Positions 10,626-20,711 of a stretch of 64,000 bases of DNA are shown here, in pieces. The notes under the pieces were generated by a model that had not been told where the DNA came from, ran no database searches, and saw only the letters and a program-made list of their open reading frames with translations. How positions within the stretch are numbered: the first letter of the stretch is position 1; every line of letters starts with the position of its first letter. The position numbers and the translations under genes are program-made. The stretch is from Zizania palustris (taxonomy: Eukaryota; Streptophyta; Magnoliopsida; Poales; Poaceae): NCBI GenBank assembly GCA_019279435.1, contig JAAALK010000285.1, positions 27,684,371-27,748,370 on the forward strand, written 5' to 3'.

Positions 10626-11502
10626 TTTTGGGGAATGGGCAAGCTACGCTAGCCAGTAATTTCAAAAAAATTTCCCCAAGCCCAAGAACCATGCACGTGC
10701 AAGATCATAGATTGGTTCTTCCTAGCATAAGATGTGGTAGGTGCAGCGGAACAAGATGTCGGGGAAGCACATCCTCGCTGATCCTCATCTCGCTCTGGCC
10801 GTTCCCCGATGATACAATTGATGAAGATGATATAGGTGTTCATGTGAAGAAGTCCACTAGCATCGCTATTGGAGCAATGCCTCCAAGGTATCAACACATC
10901 TAGGTATGGGATCCTTCCCATGTCGACGTGCTAGCACCGCTCGTGAGAAACGAGAGATTCCTCAATCTCAACTTTTGAGATCAAGAAAGGGAGGAGAGGA
11001 GTTCTTGGTGGCTAGGTCTAAACTATAAATTGCTTGTCATCCAAGACCTCCTCCTCTCTTTATATAGAGGTGAGTTCCCCTGGTCTCCAATAATTCGAAA
11101 CCAAGAAATCAGTTACAACCGATTCGAACAAACAAATCCAATCTGTTAAGCCCACATCGGAACATCCGATCCAATATTGGAACTTCCGATCAGGACTCTC
11201 AGACTTCAATTCTAGATAGCATCAGAACTTCTAATGCCTATTATCAGAGCTTCCACTCAATGCAATTTTCCCGATACGCATCGGTACTTCTGGTTTTAAC
11301 TATCTATCTCTAATTAGAAATTATCGGAACTTCTGATACCATATCAGAACATCTGATTTGAGCTCTCGGTTTCACAAACCATAAATTATCGGAACTTCTG
11401 ATACCATATCGGAACTTCTGATTTGAGCTCTCTATTTTCAATTTAGAAAATAATCAGAACTTCCGATTCCAAATTGGAATTTTTTTGGGCACTGTTCCTT
11501 CA
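10626..11502 (-). repeat. Copia I 5' LTR
   Basis: 877 bp, homologous to 4,780-5,553. The inner terminus has decayed (TTTTGGGG where TGTTGGGG is expected). It ends CCTTCA at 11,502, followed by the CATGG target duplication. It carries a TATA box near 11,057 and a dense cluster of GGAACTTCCGA variants at 11,150-11,490. Confidence 0.85.
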
Positions 11503-12067
11503 CATGGCTCCCTTCATTTGTGTGCGCTTCCGACCTCCATGAACCTATACTAGCCTATTACAAATAATAGCACCTATACTAGTAACATGAGTCGAAGCAT
11601 CATAGGTCGATCATACAACCATTGAACAACCTTAGGCTATAAATAGTCATGACATGCATGTCATATTAATTACATGCAATGCATCTTATACATTCTCAGT
11701 AAGGCCATTCCAATCACTACATTCTCTGAGAAAAAAAAAGTTAGGCGAAGAATCTACTAGTGGCTGATATCTGGATCTGAAAATTCCTGCTCAATAGGCT
11801 CGAAATTCTAGTTTTCTGTTGATCAGAACGTTCGATCTGGTATCGGAACTTCTGACCCACTAGAACTTCTAGCGGCAAATTACTCTATTTATCGATTAAA
11901 AAAACTGACATCAGAAATTTCGATCCGACATCAAAACTTCTGATCTAATATTTGAATTTCTAATCAGATCGGAACTTCCGAAATCCGATGAACAGAAAAT
12001 AAATCTAATCTATTTTCCACCACGTATCTCCATACGAGATCGATCTAGATCGAACACTACGCACGTA
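11503..12067 (-). other. Copia J leader, right half
   Basis: Continuation of the leader of J after the I insertion, homologous to about 10,010-10,611 of I. It has no gene. GGAACTTCCGA-type repeats recur at about 11,790-11,990. Confidence 0.7.
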
Positions 12068-12080
12068 GGCTCTGATACCA
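12068..12080 (-). other. Primer binding site of copia J (initiator Met tRNA)
   Basis: The plus strand reads GGCTCTGATACCA, the exact reverse complement of TGGTATCAGAGCC, one base from the LTR. Confidence 0.85.
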
Positions 12081-12081
12081 C

Positions 12082-12989
12082 TATTGGTACATAGGGAAGC
12101 TATGCTAGCTAGCAATTTCAAAAATGTCTCCCACAAACCCCGGAACCATGCACAAGAGGGATCATGAATCGTTACATTGTAACGTGAGACGCACTAGTAT
12201 AGCGGAAGAAGTTGTTGGTGAAGCATGCCCTCGCTTATCCACATCTCGCTCCGCCCATTCCCTAGTGATCCAATAATCGGTGATGACTAGTAATGTCCAT
12301 GTGAAGAAGCCCAAGAGCGCTGCTATTTGAGCAGCACCTCTACGGAGTCCACACCTATAGGGATGAGATTGATCTCATGCCAGTGTGCTAGCACCGCTTG
12401 TGAGAACCGGTGAAAAATCTCAATCTCAACTATTGAGATCAGGAAAGGAGAGGAGAGGATCTTAGCGGATAAGGTTTAGATCTAATCTAAACTGCAACTA
12501 ATATATTGTCCATGGCCTCCTCCTCTCTTTATATAGAGCTAGGACCTTGGGCCCAAATTCACATTAAGGCCCAATAGATCTAATCTGATTCATCCGCCTC
12601 ACAACATACGATCCTAGATCGGAACTTCTGATCTGGACTCTTGGTCTGCCACACAAAAATTATCAGAACTTCTGATACCCATATCAAAACTTCCGATACC
12701 CCAATCGGAACTTCCGATCGTCTCAATATGGGAACTTCCGATTCTAGATCAGAACATCTAGTTTGAACTCTCTATCTCCAAATTAGAAATAATTGGAACT
12801 TCTGATTCCACATCAGAACTTCCAATTTGAGCTCTCCATTTCTCAAACCATAAATTATCAGAACTATCGATACCATATCGGATCTTCCGTTTTGAGTTCT
12901 CTATTTCTAATTTAGAAAATAATTGGAACTTCTGATTCCAAATTGGAACTTTCGATCCTTCAAGAATTTTCTTGGGCAGAATTCCTTCC
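12082..12989 (-). repeat. Copia J 5' LTR
   Basis: 908 bp, homologous to both LTRs of I. The inner end is TATTGG (one change from TGTTGG) and the outer end reads CCTTCC. TATA box near 12,527-12,538. Between 12,610 and 12,960 I count about twelve recognisable copies of the GGAACTTCCGAT-type motif. Beyond 12,989 the sequence is copia K, so K was J's target. Confidence 0.8.
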
Positions 12990-13486
12990 TTGGGATTGTT
13001 ATTGTGATGTTCCATTAATTTCCATCTCAAATGGTGTACCTATAGATTCCTCAGACCTGAGATCATCATTTGATTCCAAAATGTGTAGTAATGCACTTTC
13101 ATTCTTCCTAATGTTATTCCATAACTAGGTAGCCATAAGGGTCATTTTCAGGTGTGTTGTGGCACACTTTTATGCTTCCTAAAGAGTTAGTCATGATTGA
13201 ATCCACTGCTTGATCGAGTGAAATGTCGAGCTAACCAACAAGACTAGCACGAATCTCACCTTGAGCTTGATTGATATCGTGTGGTAAAGGATTGGTGCAT
13301 GTGTATGTCAAGGTTCAGAGGAAATATGAGTTTGTATGCTTTCGGGGGTCAATATGTGCTTCTAGGTACTGCTATTGGTCGGCGATTCGGAAAGGGTTTC
13401 TAGGAAGCAGCCGTTTGCATATGAATCTATTGGGTCACAAGCTTAAGGTGATAGATTAAGAAAATTACAATAATTGGCTCTTCTGC

Positions 13487-13497
13487 AAGTGGGAAAT
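13487..13497 (+). other. Polypurine tract of copia K
   Basis: AAGTGGGAAAT immediately precedes the LTR start TGAACG. This is the same layout as copia I on the other strand. Confidence 0.75.
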
Positions 13498-13870
13498 TGA
13501 ACGAATTGTGCCTGAGAAAATTCTAGGTGAATCCAAAGTTCCGGATGCAAACAATAATTTCTAGGATTCTGGAGCTACCGAAACTTCTGGTTGACCAGAA
13601 GTTTTGGCCAAACATAGGAATTTATTTTCTAGATAAACTAGAAGTTCCAGGTCAAATTAAATTGTGCATAGAACTTCCAAATGAGAAATTTCTGTTGTGA
13701 ATCGGAAGTTCTAGGTTAGATACAACACATTCAAATCAGAAGTTTGGATTGTAAATTGGAAGTTTGGATTAGGAATTAATTCGATACAGAATGAAAAAAC
13801 TATATGTTCTAATTCCAGACCAGAATTTCAAGTCCAAACAAAATATATTAGAGCTATTGGGCTTTAGTGT
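13498..13870 (+). repeat. Copia K 3' LTR, truncated by gypsy G
   Basis: The first 373 bp of an I/J-family LTR in plus orientation, with decayed GAAGTTCC-type repeats (reverse of GGAACTTC). It is interrupted at 13,870/13,871 by the LTR of G; the last five bases, AGTGT, would be G's target duplication, but the other copy was not found. Confidence 0.75.
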
Positions 13871-14562
13871 TGTTGGGGATATGATCCAGGGAACCCCATC
13901 AACCAGTTTAGCTTGGATCGCCAACTGCTAGCTAGGCCAGCCCATGAAGGGCTTCCCGACCGCTAGGCCTCCCACTCGGGAGCGGATGCGCCCAAGTGGT
14001 GAGACGCCAACTATCGGCCCAGGTCCATCTGCCAAACGGTTATCTCTAATCAATGCCAACGCCTCAATGATAGTCATTAGCACCAATTAACGGCAGTTAT
14101 GCTCATAGTTATGTGTCTATTCTGCATGCTATAAATGTTATGGTTAATTCCTATAACTCCTGAGTCCTTCTCATATAAAATGATTAGGGGAGGACCTACA
14201 ACAAAGGAGAACACAACAAGGGGACTGAACGCCCTAAGAGAACACAACAAGGGGCCAGACAGACAATAGCGACAACATAGAGAGAGAAGAAAAGGGATCG
14301 ACGTGTGAGGATCACCTGAGAACTCACATCGTCGGAAACCCGCCCCCATTCATCCATACACACACAGGAGTAGGGTTGTTATCCTCTAGGAGGCCCGAAC
14401 CTATCTAAAATTCTCTCGTGTCTGTCTCCTCATTGTTTTTACCCCTTTCTTGCCCCTTTCAACCGAGGTAACCATCGAATCCATTGATGTGACTCCTCAT
14501 TTCTACCAACACAAATCACACTACGGGTACCCCTATAGGATTGTCGTTCCCACGCAACGACA
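13871..14562 (+). repeat. Gypsy G 5' LTR
   Basis: 692 bp from TGTTGGGGATATGATCC to ...GCAACGACA, two bases before a PBS. TATA-like sequences occur at about 14,130-14,137 (TATAAATG) and 14,173-14,180 (ATATAAAA). No second copy is in the window, so the boundaries rest on the TG...CA ends and the PBS. Confidence 0.75.
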
Positions 14563-14564
14563 GT

Positions 14565-14582
14565 TGGCGCGCCAGGTAGGGG
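14565..14582 (+). other. Primer binding site of gypsy G
   Basis: TGGCGCGCCAGGTAGGGG is directly after the LTR and is the PBS type commonly seen in Tat-like grass elements. It is not the initiator-Met site. The cognate tRNA was not identified with confidence. Confidence 0.75.
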
Positions 14583-14612
14583 AGGAGTTTTTGTGGCGCG
14601 CTGATCGGATCG

Positions 14613-15904
14613 ATGGCCGTCATTTGCAAGTTCAACACTAAGGTCCCCAATGCAACCGTGTTCGCTTTCGGAGGATTGACTTTCGTTAGTGACTGCATGA
14701 ACCAACTAGTTCCCACCACTGCTTCGCTGAGGGCGAAGACTTCACCCATGCCATCGGTGACACTGCTTCATCGACAATTCAGGTGCCGCGACGGACCACT
14801 CCACCAAAGACACTCTCCAAAGGTCGTCTGTTGGGGACCTCAGACACCACCGTAGACTTCGTCATCTCCAACTCTGGAGGATGCATCATCTAGTGCCGCC
14901 GGTTCATCATGGTCTCCAACGACCGACCCCATCGACCAACTCTACCGACCTCCGGGCTCCTCCCACGGTTGCTGTCATGGAAATCGTCGGGGCTGTCTTG
15001 GAGGACGAACCTTCTTATGATGCCGAGTCTAGCACCCATCACCGAGAGCGCCAGAGGCAGAACTTCACTAGACTCGATCTACACGATAGGGCCTGAGAAG
15101 GACCCACTGCGTACACCCTGGCCTTTGAAGGTCATGACGTGTACTGAACGCCTACTGCCAATGTCATCACCATCGAGAGAGCTCTAGCGATGCTTCATGA
15201 CAAGCCTGAGCTCCAAAGGGCTAGGGCTATGACCCAGGCTGCTGCGGCACAGATAGCAGAACCGCCGCTTTCTCATAAACCACTGTCATTGTCTTAGAGC
15301 CGTCACTCTCGACTGTCTAGGCTGGGGGAGCATGAACATCCAAGTGATCATGGAGGAAGCTCTCTCATTGGACATGCCTGCTAGATCATCAACGATCGCC
15401 TCAATGCCCGCAACATCCTTCGTCGTCGACAATAAGGGTGGGAGCGAGGGGAGCTGCTTCATCACGATTAGTATGATCACGACCACGGAGTCCCGAATGG
15501 AGGCAACGTCGACCACCATGGTCTTTTCCATGATGGGTTTCTCACCGTCTCCGAGCGGCTAGGATTGGAATCACCCCATATGATGGTAGAACTAACTCGT
15601 CTCAATGGCTACAACTATATTACACTGCCATTTGTGTAGTAGGAGGAGATCCGGACATCATGGTTACCTACCTCCTAGTCATGTTGTCTACTTCAGCTGT
15701 CAACTGGCTCGCTTCGCTCCTGGAAGGCTCCATCAATTTGTGGGATGACCTCTGCGAAATATTCATCGCCAACTACCAGGGAACGTGGCAGAGACCCGCC
15801 TCCCGGCACGAACTACGCCAAGTTCGCCAAAGAGAAGGAGAGTCCCTACGGGAGTACATTCACCGATTCTCCGAGAAGCGTCACACTGTCGCCAGCATCT
15901 CCGA
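14613..15904 (+). pseudogene. Gypsy G gag, N-terminal and central part
   Basis: The first ATG after the PBS (14,613, MAVICKFNTKVPNATV) is a plausible start. The frame is broken many times to 15,560. From 15,660 to 15,904 the retrotransposon gag domain is clear: SAVNWLASLLEGSINLWDDL, then SLREYIHRFSEKRHTVASIS. Gag is the structural particle protein. Element A interrupts the coding sequence after 15,904, and it resumes at 29,229 with the same sense and a matching five-base duplication. Confidence 0.8.
15900..15904. repeat. Target-site duplication of element A (left copy)
   Basis: TCCGA here is repeated exactly at 29,224-29,228. The gag frame of gypsy G reads across the two sites. Confidence 0.9.
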
Positions 15905-16219
15905 TGTAGGACCGAAAGTAGCGACCAGAGGGGGGGTGAATGGGCGCCTAAAAATTCTTTCGAATCTATGGCCTACTCCCAACACCCAACGCACCTCCAA
16001 AGACTAAGCAGCAAAGCGTGAACAGATTGCCTGAGCCTAAAAGTATCTATCCTAGAAAAGACTGGTGTGCTAGACAAAGAAACACCAATACAGTGCTAAT
16101 AGGTAGATAAACAAAATATTCAAGACATGGAAAATCATACTTCTCAGCAGATGATCTAAGTGTACATGAAAAGAGATGAGAAGTTTACAGTTCAAATTTG
16201 TCTCTTGGTCGAAACTTGG

Positions 16220-16301
16220 CGAAGCCTGCTTCGCTGTGTCGAAGCCTGCTTCGCAGTTTCGAAGCCTGCTTCGCAGAGTCAAAGCCTGCTTCGGAGTCCC
16301 T
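16220..16301 (-). repeat. Four 20-bp tandem repeats in element A LTR
   Basis: Four consecutive units of GAAGCCTGCTTCGCAGTGTC type, each with an imperfect palindrome GAAGC..GCTTC. The same array is in the other LTR at about 27,466-27,547, with substitutions mostly at CpG positions. Confidence 0.85.
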
Positions 16302-17364
16302 TGTCAAAGTGTACCGAAGGTTGTCGTGGAAGTCCCGAAGGTTTGAGGAAACTAGCCTAGTTGAAGTGTGACAAAGTGCGAAGTATGCTTCGAAGCGAAG
16401 TATGACAGTATCGAAGCTTTCTTCGAAGCCTGTACTTCGAACGGAAAGCTTCGAACAAGGTTCACAAAAGGGCAACCTTCAAAAGAGAAGCGAAGCTCAA
16501 CACACAGCAGCAAGACAAATCGAAGCCTGCATTCTTCCTTCGAAGCTAGCTTGGTCGTGGTCTGATAAACGAAGTGGTAACCTTCGACCCGAGGGCTAAT
16601 TCGAATGACAAACTTCGAACTCACAAACTGAGACCTTCGGAAAAAGACAGCAGCAAAAAAACCTCAGAGAACACACATCGAGCGAAGTCTACCAGAGAGA
16701 CATGCTTCGGAGCTAACCTCGAAGCCAGTCAAAGTATTGACTACGTAAAGCTCGAGTCAAAGTATACCTTCGCAAGAACTGTCGAAGTATGCTAACCGAA
16801 CAGAAACGAAGCACAGAACATACTTCGAAGCTAGGTTCACAGTTCAAAATCGGAGCTGAAAGTTCTTAGCAAAGCCTTCGAAGAAGTCAGGTCGAAGCCT
16901 GCTTCACAGAGCTAAAAGGGCTTCACACCAGACATGGGACTTCGCTAGAAACAGCTAGAGAAAAGCTAAGTCATGTCTACTCGATAAAAGGCTATGCAGT
17001 AAAAAGAAAAGCTAGAGTACTGTTGCTACAGGGAGTAGGTACTACTTGCTACAGTACCCAAGAACTAGTACTCTCACGTAAAGAACAAAACAAAGCAGCC
17101 AGAGAAGCATTCGCACAGGAATAAAATGGAAGCACGCAAACCGAAACTGCAGAGCTATTAATGAAATGCTGCATATAAAACAGCAGGAAAAGAATCATCC
17201 GGACCAGAGAAAAATCAAGATGAATTCATGAAGAAATAGCAGCAAACTTCCTGGCAGCGCACACATGAACAGGAGAGAAAGAGAACGCAGGAAACAAAAT
17301 GACCCAATCCTTGATTAAAAAGTGATTTCTTGAAAGGGTGACCTAACCCTAGGGATTGGGGCCC

Positions 17365-17372
17365 TATTTATA
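17365..17372 (-). promoter_or_regulatory. TATA box of element A 3' LTR
   Basis: TATTTATA on the plus strand reads TATAAATA on the minus strand, in the conserved context GGGGCCC...GGCTGCCC. The same site is at about 28,630-28,638 in the 5' LTR, so transcription would run leftwards. Confidence 0.7.
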
Positions 17373-17770
17373 GGCTGCCCAATAGCTAGGAATATTCCAC
17401 CAGCCCCTTAGGGTTTTTTACAGACGCTGAAACTGACAAAGCCTCCACTGACATTGCACCAGGTACCCGGATTGGGCCGGCCCGACTCCGCGGCTCTCTC
17501 AGCCTGGAAATCGCTCACCGCCCGTGTACTTGAGTCAATCCTATTCAACAGCCCAGTGGGTCTTCTACTGCTCCTAGCCCATGTACCCGGATTGGGCCAG
17601 CCCGACTTCGCGGCCCTTCTGCCTGACAGTCGCTCGCGGCCCATATACCTGAGTCACACGCGGCCCAAACACAGCAGATCTTCTCTCTTTTCAGTCCACT
17701 TTGACTATCGTTGACAATGACTCATCACATCTGGAGCCATGAGGCCCACGCTCTTCAGCATGGCTCCTCA

Positions 17771-17785
17771 ATCTCCCCCTTGATG
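17771..17785 (-). other. Polypurine tract of element A
   Basis: The plus strand reads ATCTCCCCCTTGATG, i.e. CATCAAGGGGGAGAT on the minus strand, directly before the 3' LTR. The same tract is at 31,940-31,954 (B) and 60,699-60,713 (C). Confidence 0.9.
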
Positions 17786-18029
17786 AGTGCATTGTCAACA
17801 CTTCTCTTCATCAGCTCTTCAGTACCTGCGAACACATGTGGAAACACGAAAACAAAACACAAGAAAACAGAGAAGAAGAAAATAAAGTAAAAGTTTAACC
17901 CTAATGACCAAAAGCCAAACAAAAGCAAGAAACGGTCATTATGGTTTACCAAAAGTAAAAGCTCAAATAAGTGCGATCTCAGAAACATCAGCAAGGATAA
18001 CAACAGAGTAAGGACAATCGGGACAAAAA

Positions 18030-18175
18030 CGCCCCCTGAAAAACAAATACCAGAGAAAGCCAAAACTCCCCCTTAAACACTTATCCCAAAATTTCTCCCC
18101 CTTGTTGACAAGTGAACTCATCAAGCACTCTAAAAAGACACAGAATCCCCCTGAAACGCAACTCCCCCTCAAAAT
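18030..18175 (-). repeat. Multiplied PPT-like tracts in element A
   Basis: Within about 150 bp there are five extra GGGGGAG/GGGGGA-type purine tracts on the minus strand, seen on the plus strand as GCCCCCTG (18,031), ACTCCCCCTT (18,065), TCTCCCCCTT (18,094), ATCCCCCTG (18,145) and ACTCCCCCTC (18,161). Sireviruses are known for repeated PPT-like motifs upstream of the 3' LTR. Confidence 0.75.
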
Positions 18176-19145
18176 ATGTAATGAATGTAACTGGGGTGCA
18201 AGTGGAGTGAAGAGAGCATGCTTCTCAGATATGATTGACTGCAATTACAACATCTAACAAGTATAGCAAAAGACATACTGTGTAAGACACATGGCATGAT
18301 CAGTGCAACAGATGATATCTAAAGAAAATCATTTGCACGCATTTTTCAGTTTTTGCAAACAAAAGCATCACCATATTTTCTAGTTAACAAGCAAAGTAAA
18401 GCACGAGATGTAGAAGCTAACTGATTTCTACCAAGATAAGCATTGTTCAAAACAAAGTGCTTCAGCAAACTTGTTATCTTTTTAAAGTTCAGGCCTTTTC
18501 ATTTTCCTTTGTCATTTCTGCCAAGGGTTATTTGCATGTCAAACCTTATGCTAACCGACCAAGTCAAGCCTAGTCCAGAACTGGACCATCAGAAGCTTAA
18601 GACATTGGTCTTGGCATACACTACACCGTCGTAGTTCATACCAAAGTGCTATGGTAAGCAGTCCAGAACAATGTAATGCGACAAAGCAAACCCACTTGGA
18701 TCTTTTCAACTCAAGCATAAAAAGGGCATGGAATTTTCATTCTTTTTTTTATTTTATCATTTTATAGCATATTTTCCATGTTAAAGCATAAAGATGTCCA
18801 AGTTGCATATCTGCATCTATGTGAGGAACTAGCTACAAGGCATGTAACATATAGCAAAAACACTCAGCCTACACATGCTAGTTACCAGAAGCAATGGTGA
18901 TCATTTTTCAAGTGTAAAGCGTAAAAGCCATGCATATGACAGATATCAGACATATCAAGCGAACTGAAACAAGGCATGATCATTGACACGTAATCAAGAG
19001 CATGTACCAGCTAGACTGAGTAAAGTAGTTCAATCATATAACAGAAGCAAGCTCAAAAGTGTGATATGTGAATATGAAAGGTATGAACACACACAAAAAG
19101 ACTCAAGAAAAGAGTAAAGAAGAAGAAAACTGACGCAAAAATATC
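18176..19145 (-). other. Element A 3' non-coding region
   Basis: About 1 kb, A/T-rich, with no conserved open frame. Closely matched by 32,370-33,332 in element B. An envelope-like gene, present in some Sireviruses, is not seen here. Confidence 0.7.
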
Positions 19146-20711
19146 CTAAAAAGGATACAGAACACCCAAATCCCCTCGTAAACACTCAAAGGTGGACTGA
19201 TCTAGGGGTTTGGTGAAAATGTCAGCCAACTGATGATGGGTATCAACATGAACAAGGTCAATGACACCTTTCTCATATTGATCCCGCAGAAAATGAAAGC
19301 GCACATCAATGTGTTTGGTTTTTGAATGGAGACAAGGGTTTTTCCCTACACTAATAGCACTGGTGCTGTCGCAAAACAAAGGAACTCTGGTAGGAAAGAA
19401 CAACCCAAAATCTCGCAGAGTGGAAATCATCCAAACCAACTGTGAGCAGCAGCTAGCAGCAGCTACATACTAGGCCTCTGTGGTCGAAAGAGCAACTCCA
19501 GATTGCTTTCGAGAAGACCAAGAAACAAGAGACGAACCTAGAAACTGGCAAGTACCGGAAGTCGACTTGCGATCCAACCGGCACCCACCAAAGTCGGCGT
19601 CCGAAAAAACCAGATAAATCAAGAGATGATGATGCTGATAGTAAAGACCGAGATTGGGCACATAAGTGAGATACCTGAAGATGCGCTTGACAGCCTGCTG
19701 ATGAGACGCGCGTGGTGAAGACTGGAAATGCGCGCAAAGTCCCACGGCAAACTGAATGTCCAGTCTTGTTGCCGTTAAGTATAACAACGAACCGATCATC
19801 CCTCGAAATTCTCTCTCGTTGACTTTGGCGCCGCTCTCGTCCTTGTCCAGACCTCCAGAAGTGCCCATCGAGGTCATCTGCGGCTTCAACTCTCCACCAA
19901 AGTCAAATTTTTTCAACATGTCACGAGTGTACTTACCTTGGTGGATGAAAGTGTCGTCCTTGGTCTACTTGATCTGGAGCCCTAAGAAGTACTTGAGCTC
20001 ACCCATGAGACTCATCTCAAACTCGCTGTGCATCTGCTCAGAAAACTTGGACACAAGATCATTAGTAGTACCGCCAAAAATAATATCGTCCACGTAAATC
20101 TGAGGAACTAAGAAATCTGAAGCATCTCTGAGCAAGAAGAGAGTCTTATCCACAGAACCCATCACAAAGCCCTTCCCCAACAAAAACTGCTTTAACCGGT
20201 CATACCAAGCCCTGGGGGCTTGCTTCAGACCGTATAAAGCTTTTTGCAATTTAAAAACATGTCGAGGAAACTTAGGGTTCTCAAAACCGGGGGGTTGCCT
20301 AACATAAACCTCCTCCTCTATGTACTCGTTCAGAAAAGCACTTTTGACATCCATTTGAAAAATCTTAAAACCCTTCGAAACGGCAAAAGGTAAAAGAATG
20401 CGAATGGACTCAAGACGGGCAACATGAGCGAAGGTTTCTTCAAAGTAAATACCTTCCTTCTGGCAAAAACCCTGGGCAACTAATCGAGCCTTGTTGCACA
20501 CCACAACCCTATCTTCACCTTGTTTGTTCTTGAACACCCACTTGGTGCCTATGGGGTTGCATCCTGTTGGCGGCTCAACTAGTGTCCAAACCCGATTACG
20601 GACAAAATTCTCAAGCTCTTCTTGCATAGAGTTAATCCAATTAGAATCAGAAAGAGCATGAGAAACGTCTCTGGGCTCAAAAGATGCAACAAAAGCAGAT
20701 TCAGCAAACAC
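19146..20711 (-). pseudogene. Element A reverse transcriptase and RNase H
   Basis: Minus-strand RT starts in the frame 19,965-20,711 (WTLVEPPTGCNPIGTKWVFK, QMDVKSAFLNEY, LYGLKQAPRAWYDRL) and has the active site YVDD at 20,085-20,096. A stop at about 19,962 ends the frame after LGLQIK. RT continues in 19,470-19,919 (LDIQFAVGLCAHF) into RNase H (SDADFGGCRLDRKST). After another stop near 19,469, 19,146-19,439 ends RNase H with STSAISVGKNPCLHSKTKHI and the typical terminal HQLADIFTKPL. Spacing is normal for copia. These enzymes copy element RNA to DNA. Confidence 0.9.

Larger units (their letters stand above)
4780..11502 (-). mobile_element. Copia retrotransposon I, full-length structure, internally deleted
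   Basis: This is a 6.7-kb minus-strand element with two LTRs (4,780-5,553 and 10,626-11,502), PPT, degenerate Met PBS, gag and pol fragments in copia order. A five-base duplication TATGG (4,775-4,779) / CATGG (11,503-11,507) flanks it, and the leader of element J resumes on each side, so I inserted into a relative. The coding part carries many stops. Integrase and reverse transcriptase are joined by a large internal deletion. The sequence resembles Tork/Angela-type copia, but the lineage call is tentative. Confidence 0.85.
4641..12989 (-). mobile_element. Copia retrotransposon J, 5' part only, split by copia I
   Basis: Reading on the minus strand: 5' LTR (12,989-12,082), Met PBS (12,080-12,068), untranslated leader (to 11,503), then copia I, then about 140 bp more of the same leader (4,779 to about 4,641). 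The leader matches the corresponding leader of copia I (about 9,880-10,110), which proves the two halves belong to one element. Gag, pol and the 3' LTR of J are missing: the element is cut off at about 4,641, where gypsy F-linked sequence starts. On the right it abuts copia K. Confidence 0.75.
12990..13870 (+). mobile_element. Copia K, 3' end in opposite orientation to I and J
   Basis: 12,990-13,486 aligns with the reverse complement of the 3' untranslated region of I. A PPT (13,487-13,497) and the start of an LTR (13,498 onward, TGAACGAATTGTGCC) follow. The LTR is cut after about 373 bp by gypsy G; its last bases (ATTGGGCTTTAGTGT) still match J's LTR interior in reverse. The rest of K is not in the window. 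Confidence 0.75.
15905..17770 (-). repeat. Element A 3' LTR
   Basis: 1,866 bp. The plus strand starts TGTAGGACCGAAAGTAGCG and ends GGCTCCTCA. It includes a G7 tract near the outer end, a TTCGAAG-rich zone (about 16,200-16,900) with a 20-bp tandem repeat, and a promoter zone near 17,365. Relative to the 5' LTR it lacks about 190-210 bp near 17,420, between two GAAACTGAC-like sequences. Confidence 0.9.

Noticed and set aside
16220..16301. CRISPR-like array
   Set aside because: Direct 20-bp repeats without unique spacers, inside a eukaryotic LTR. They are a simple tandem repeat.
16400..16520. Canonical heat-shock elements in the TTCGAA-rich LTR
   Set aside because: The GAA and TTC words mostly abut or are spaced by one or three bases, not the two-base spacing of the consensus. 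Left as a testable idea only.
17771..19145. Envelope-like gene between RNase H and PPT of element A
   Set aside because: No frame over about 100 codons is shared with element B in this region, and no signal peptide or membrane segment is convincing.
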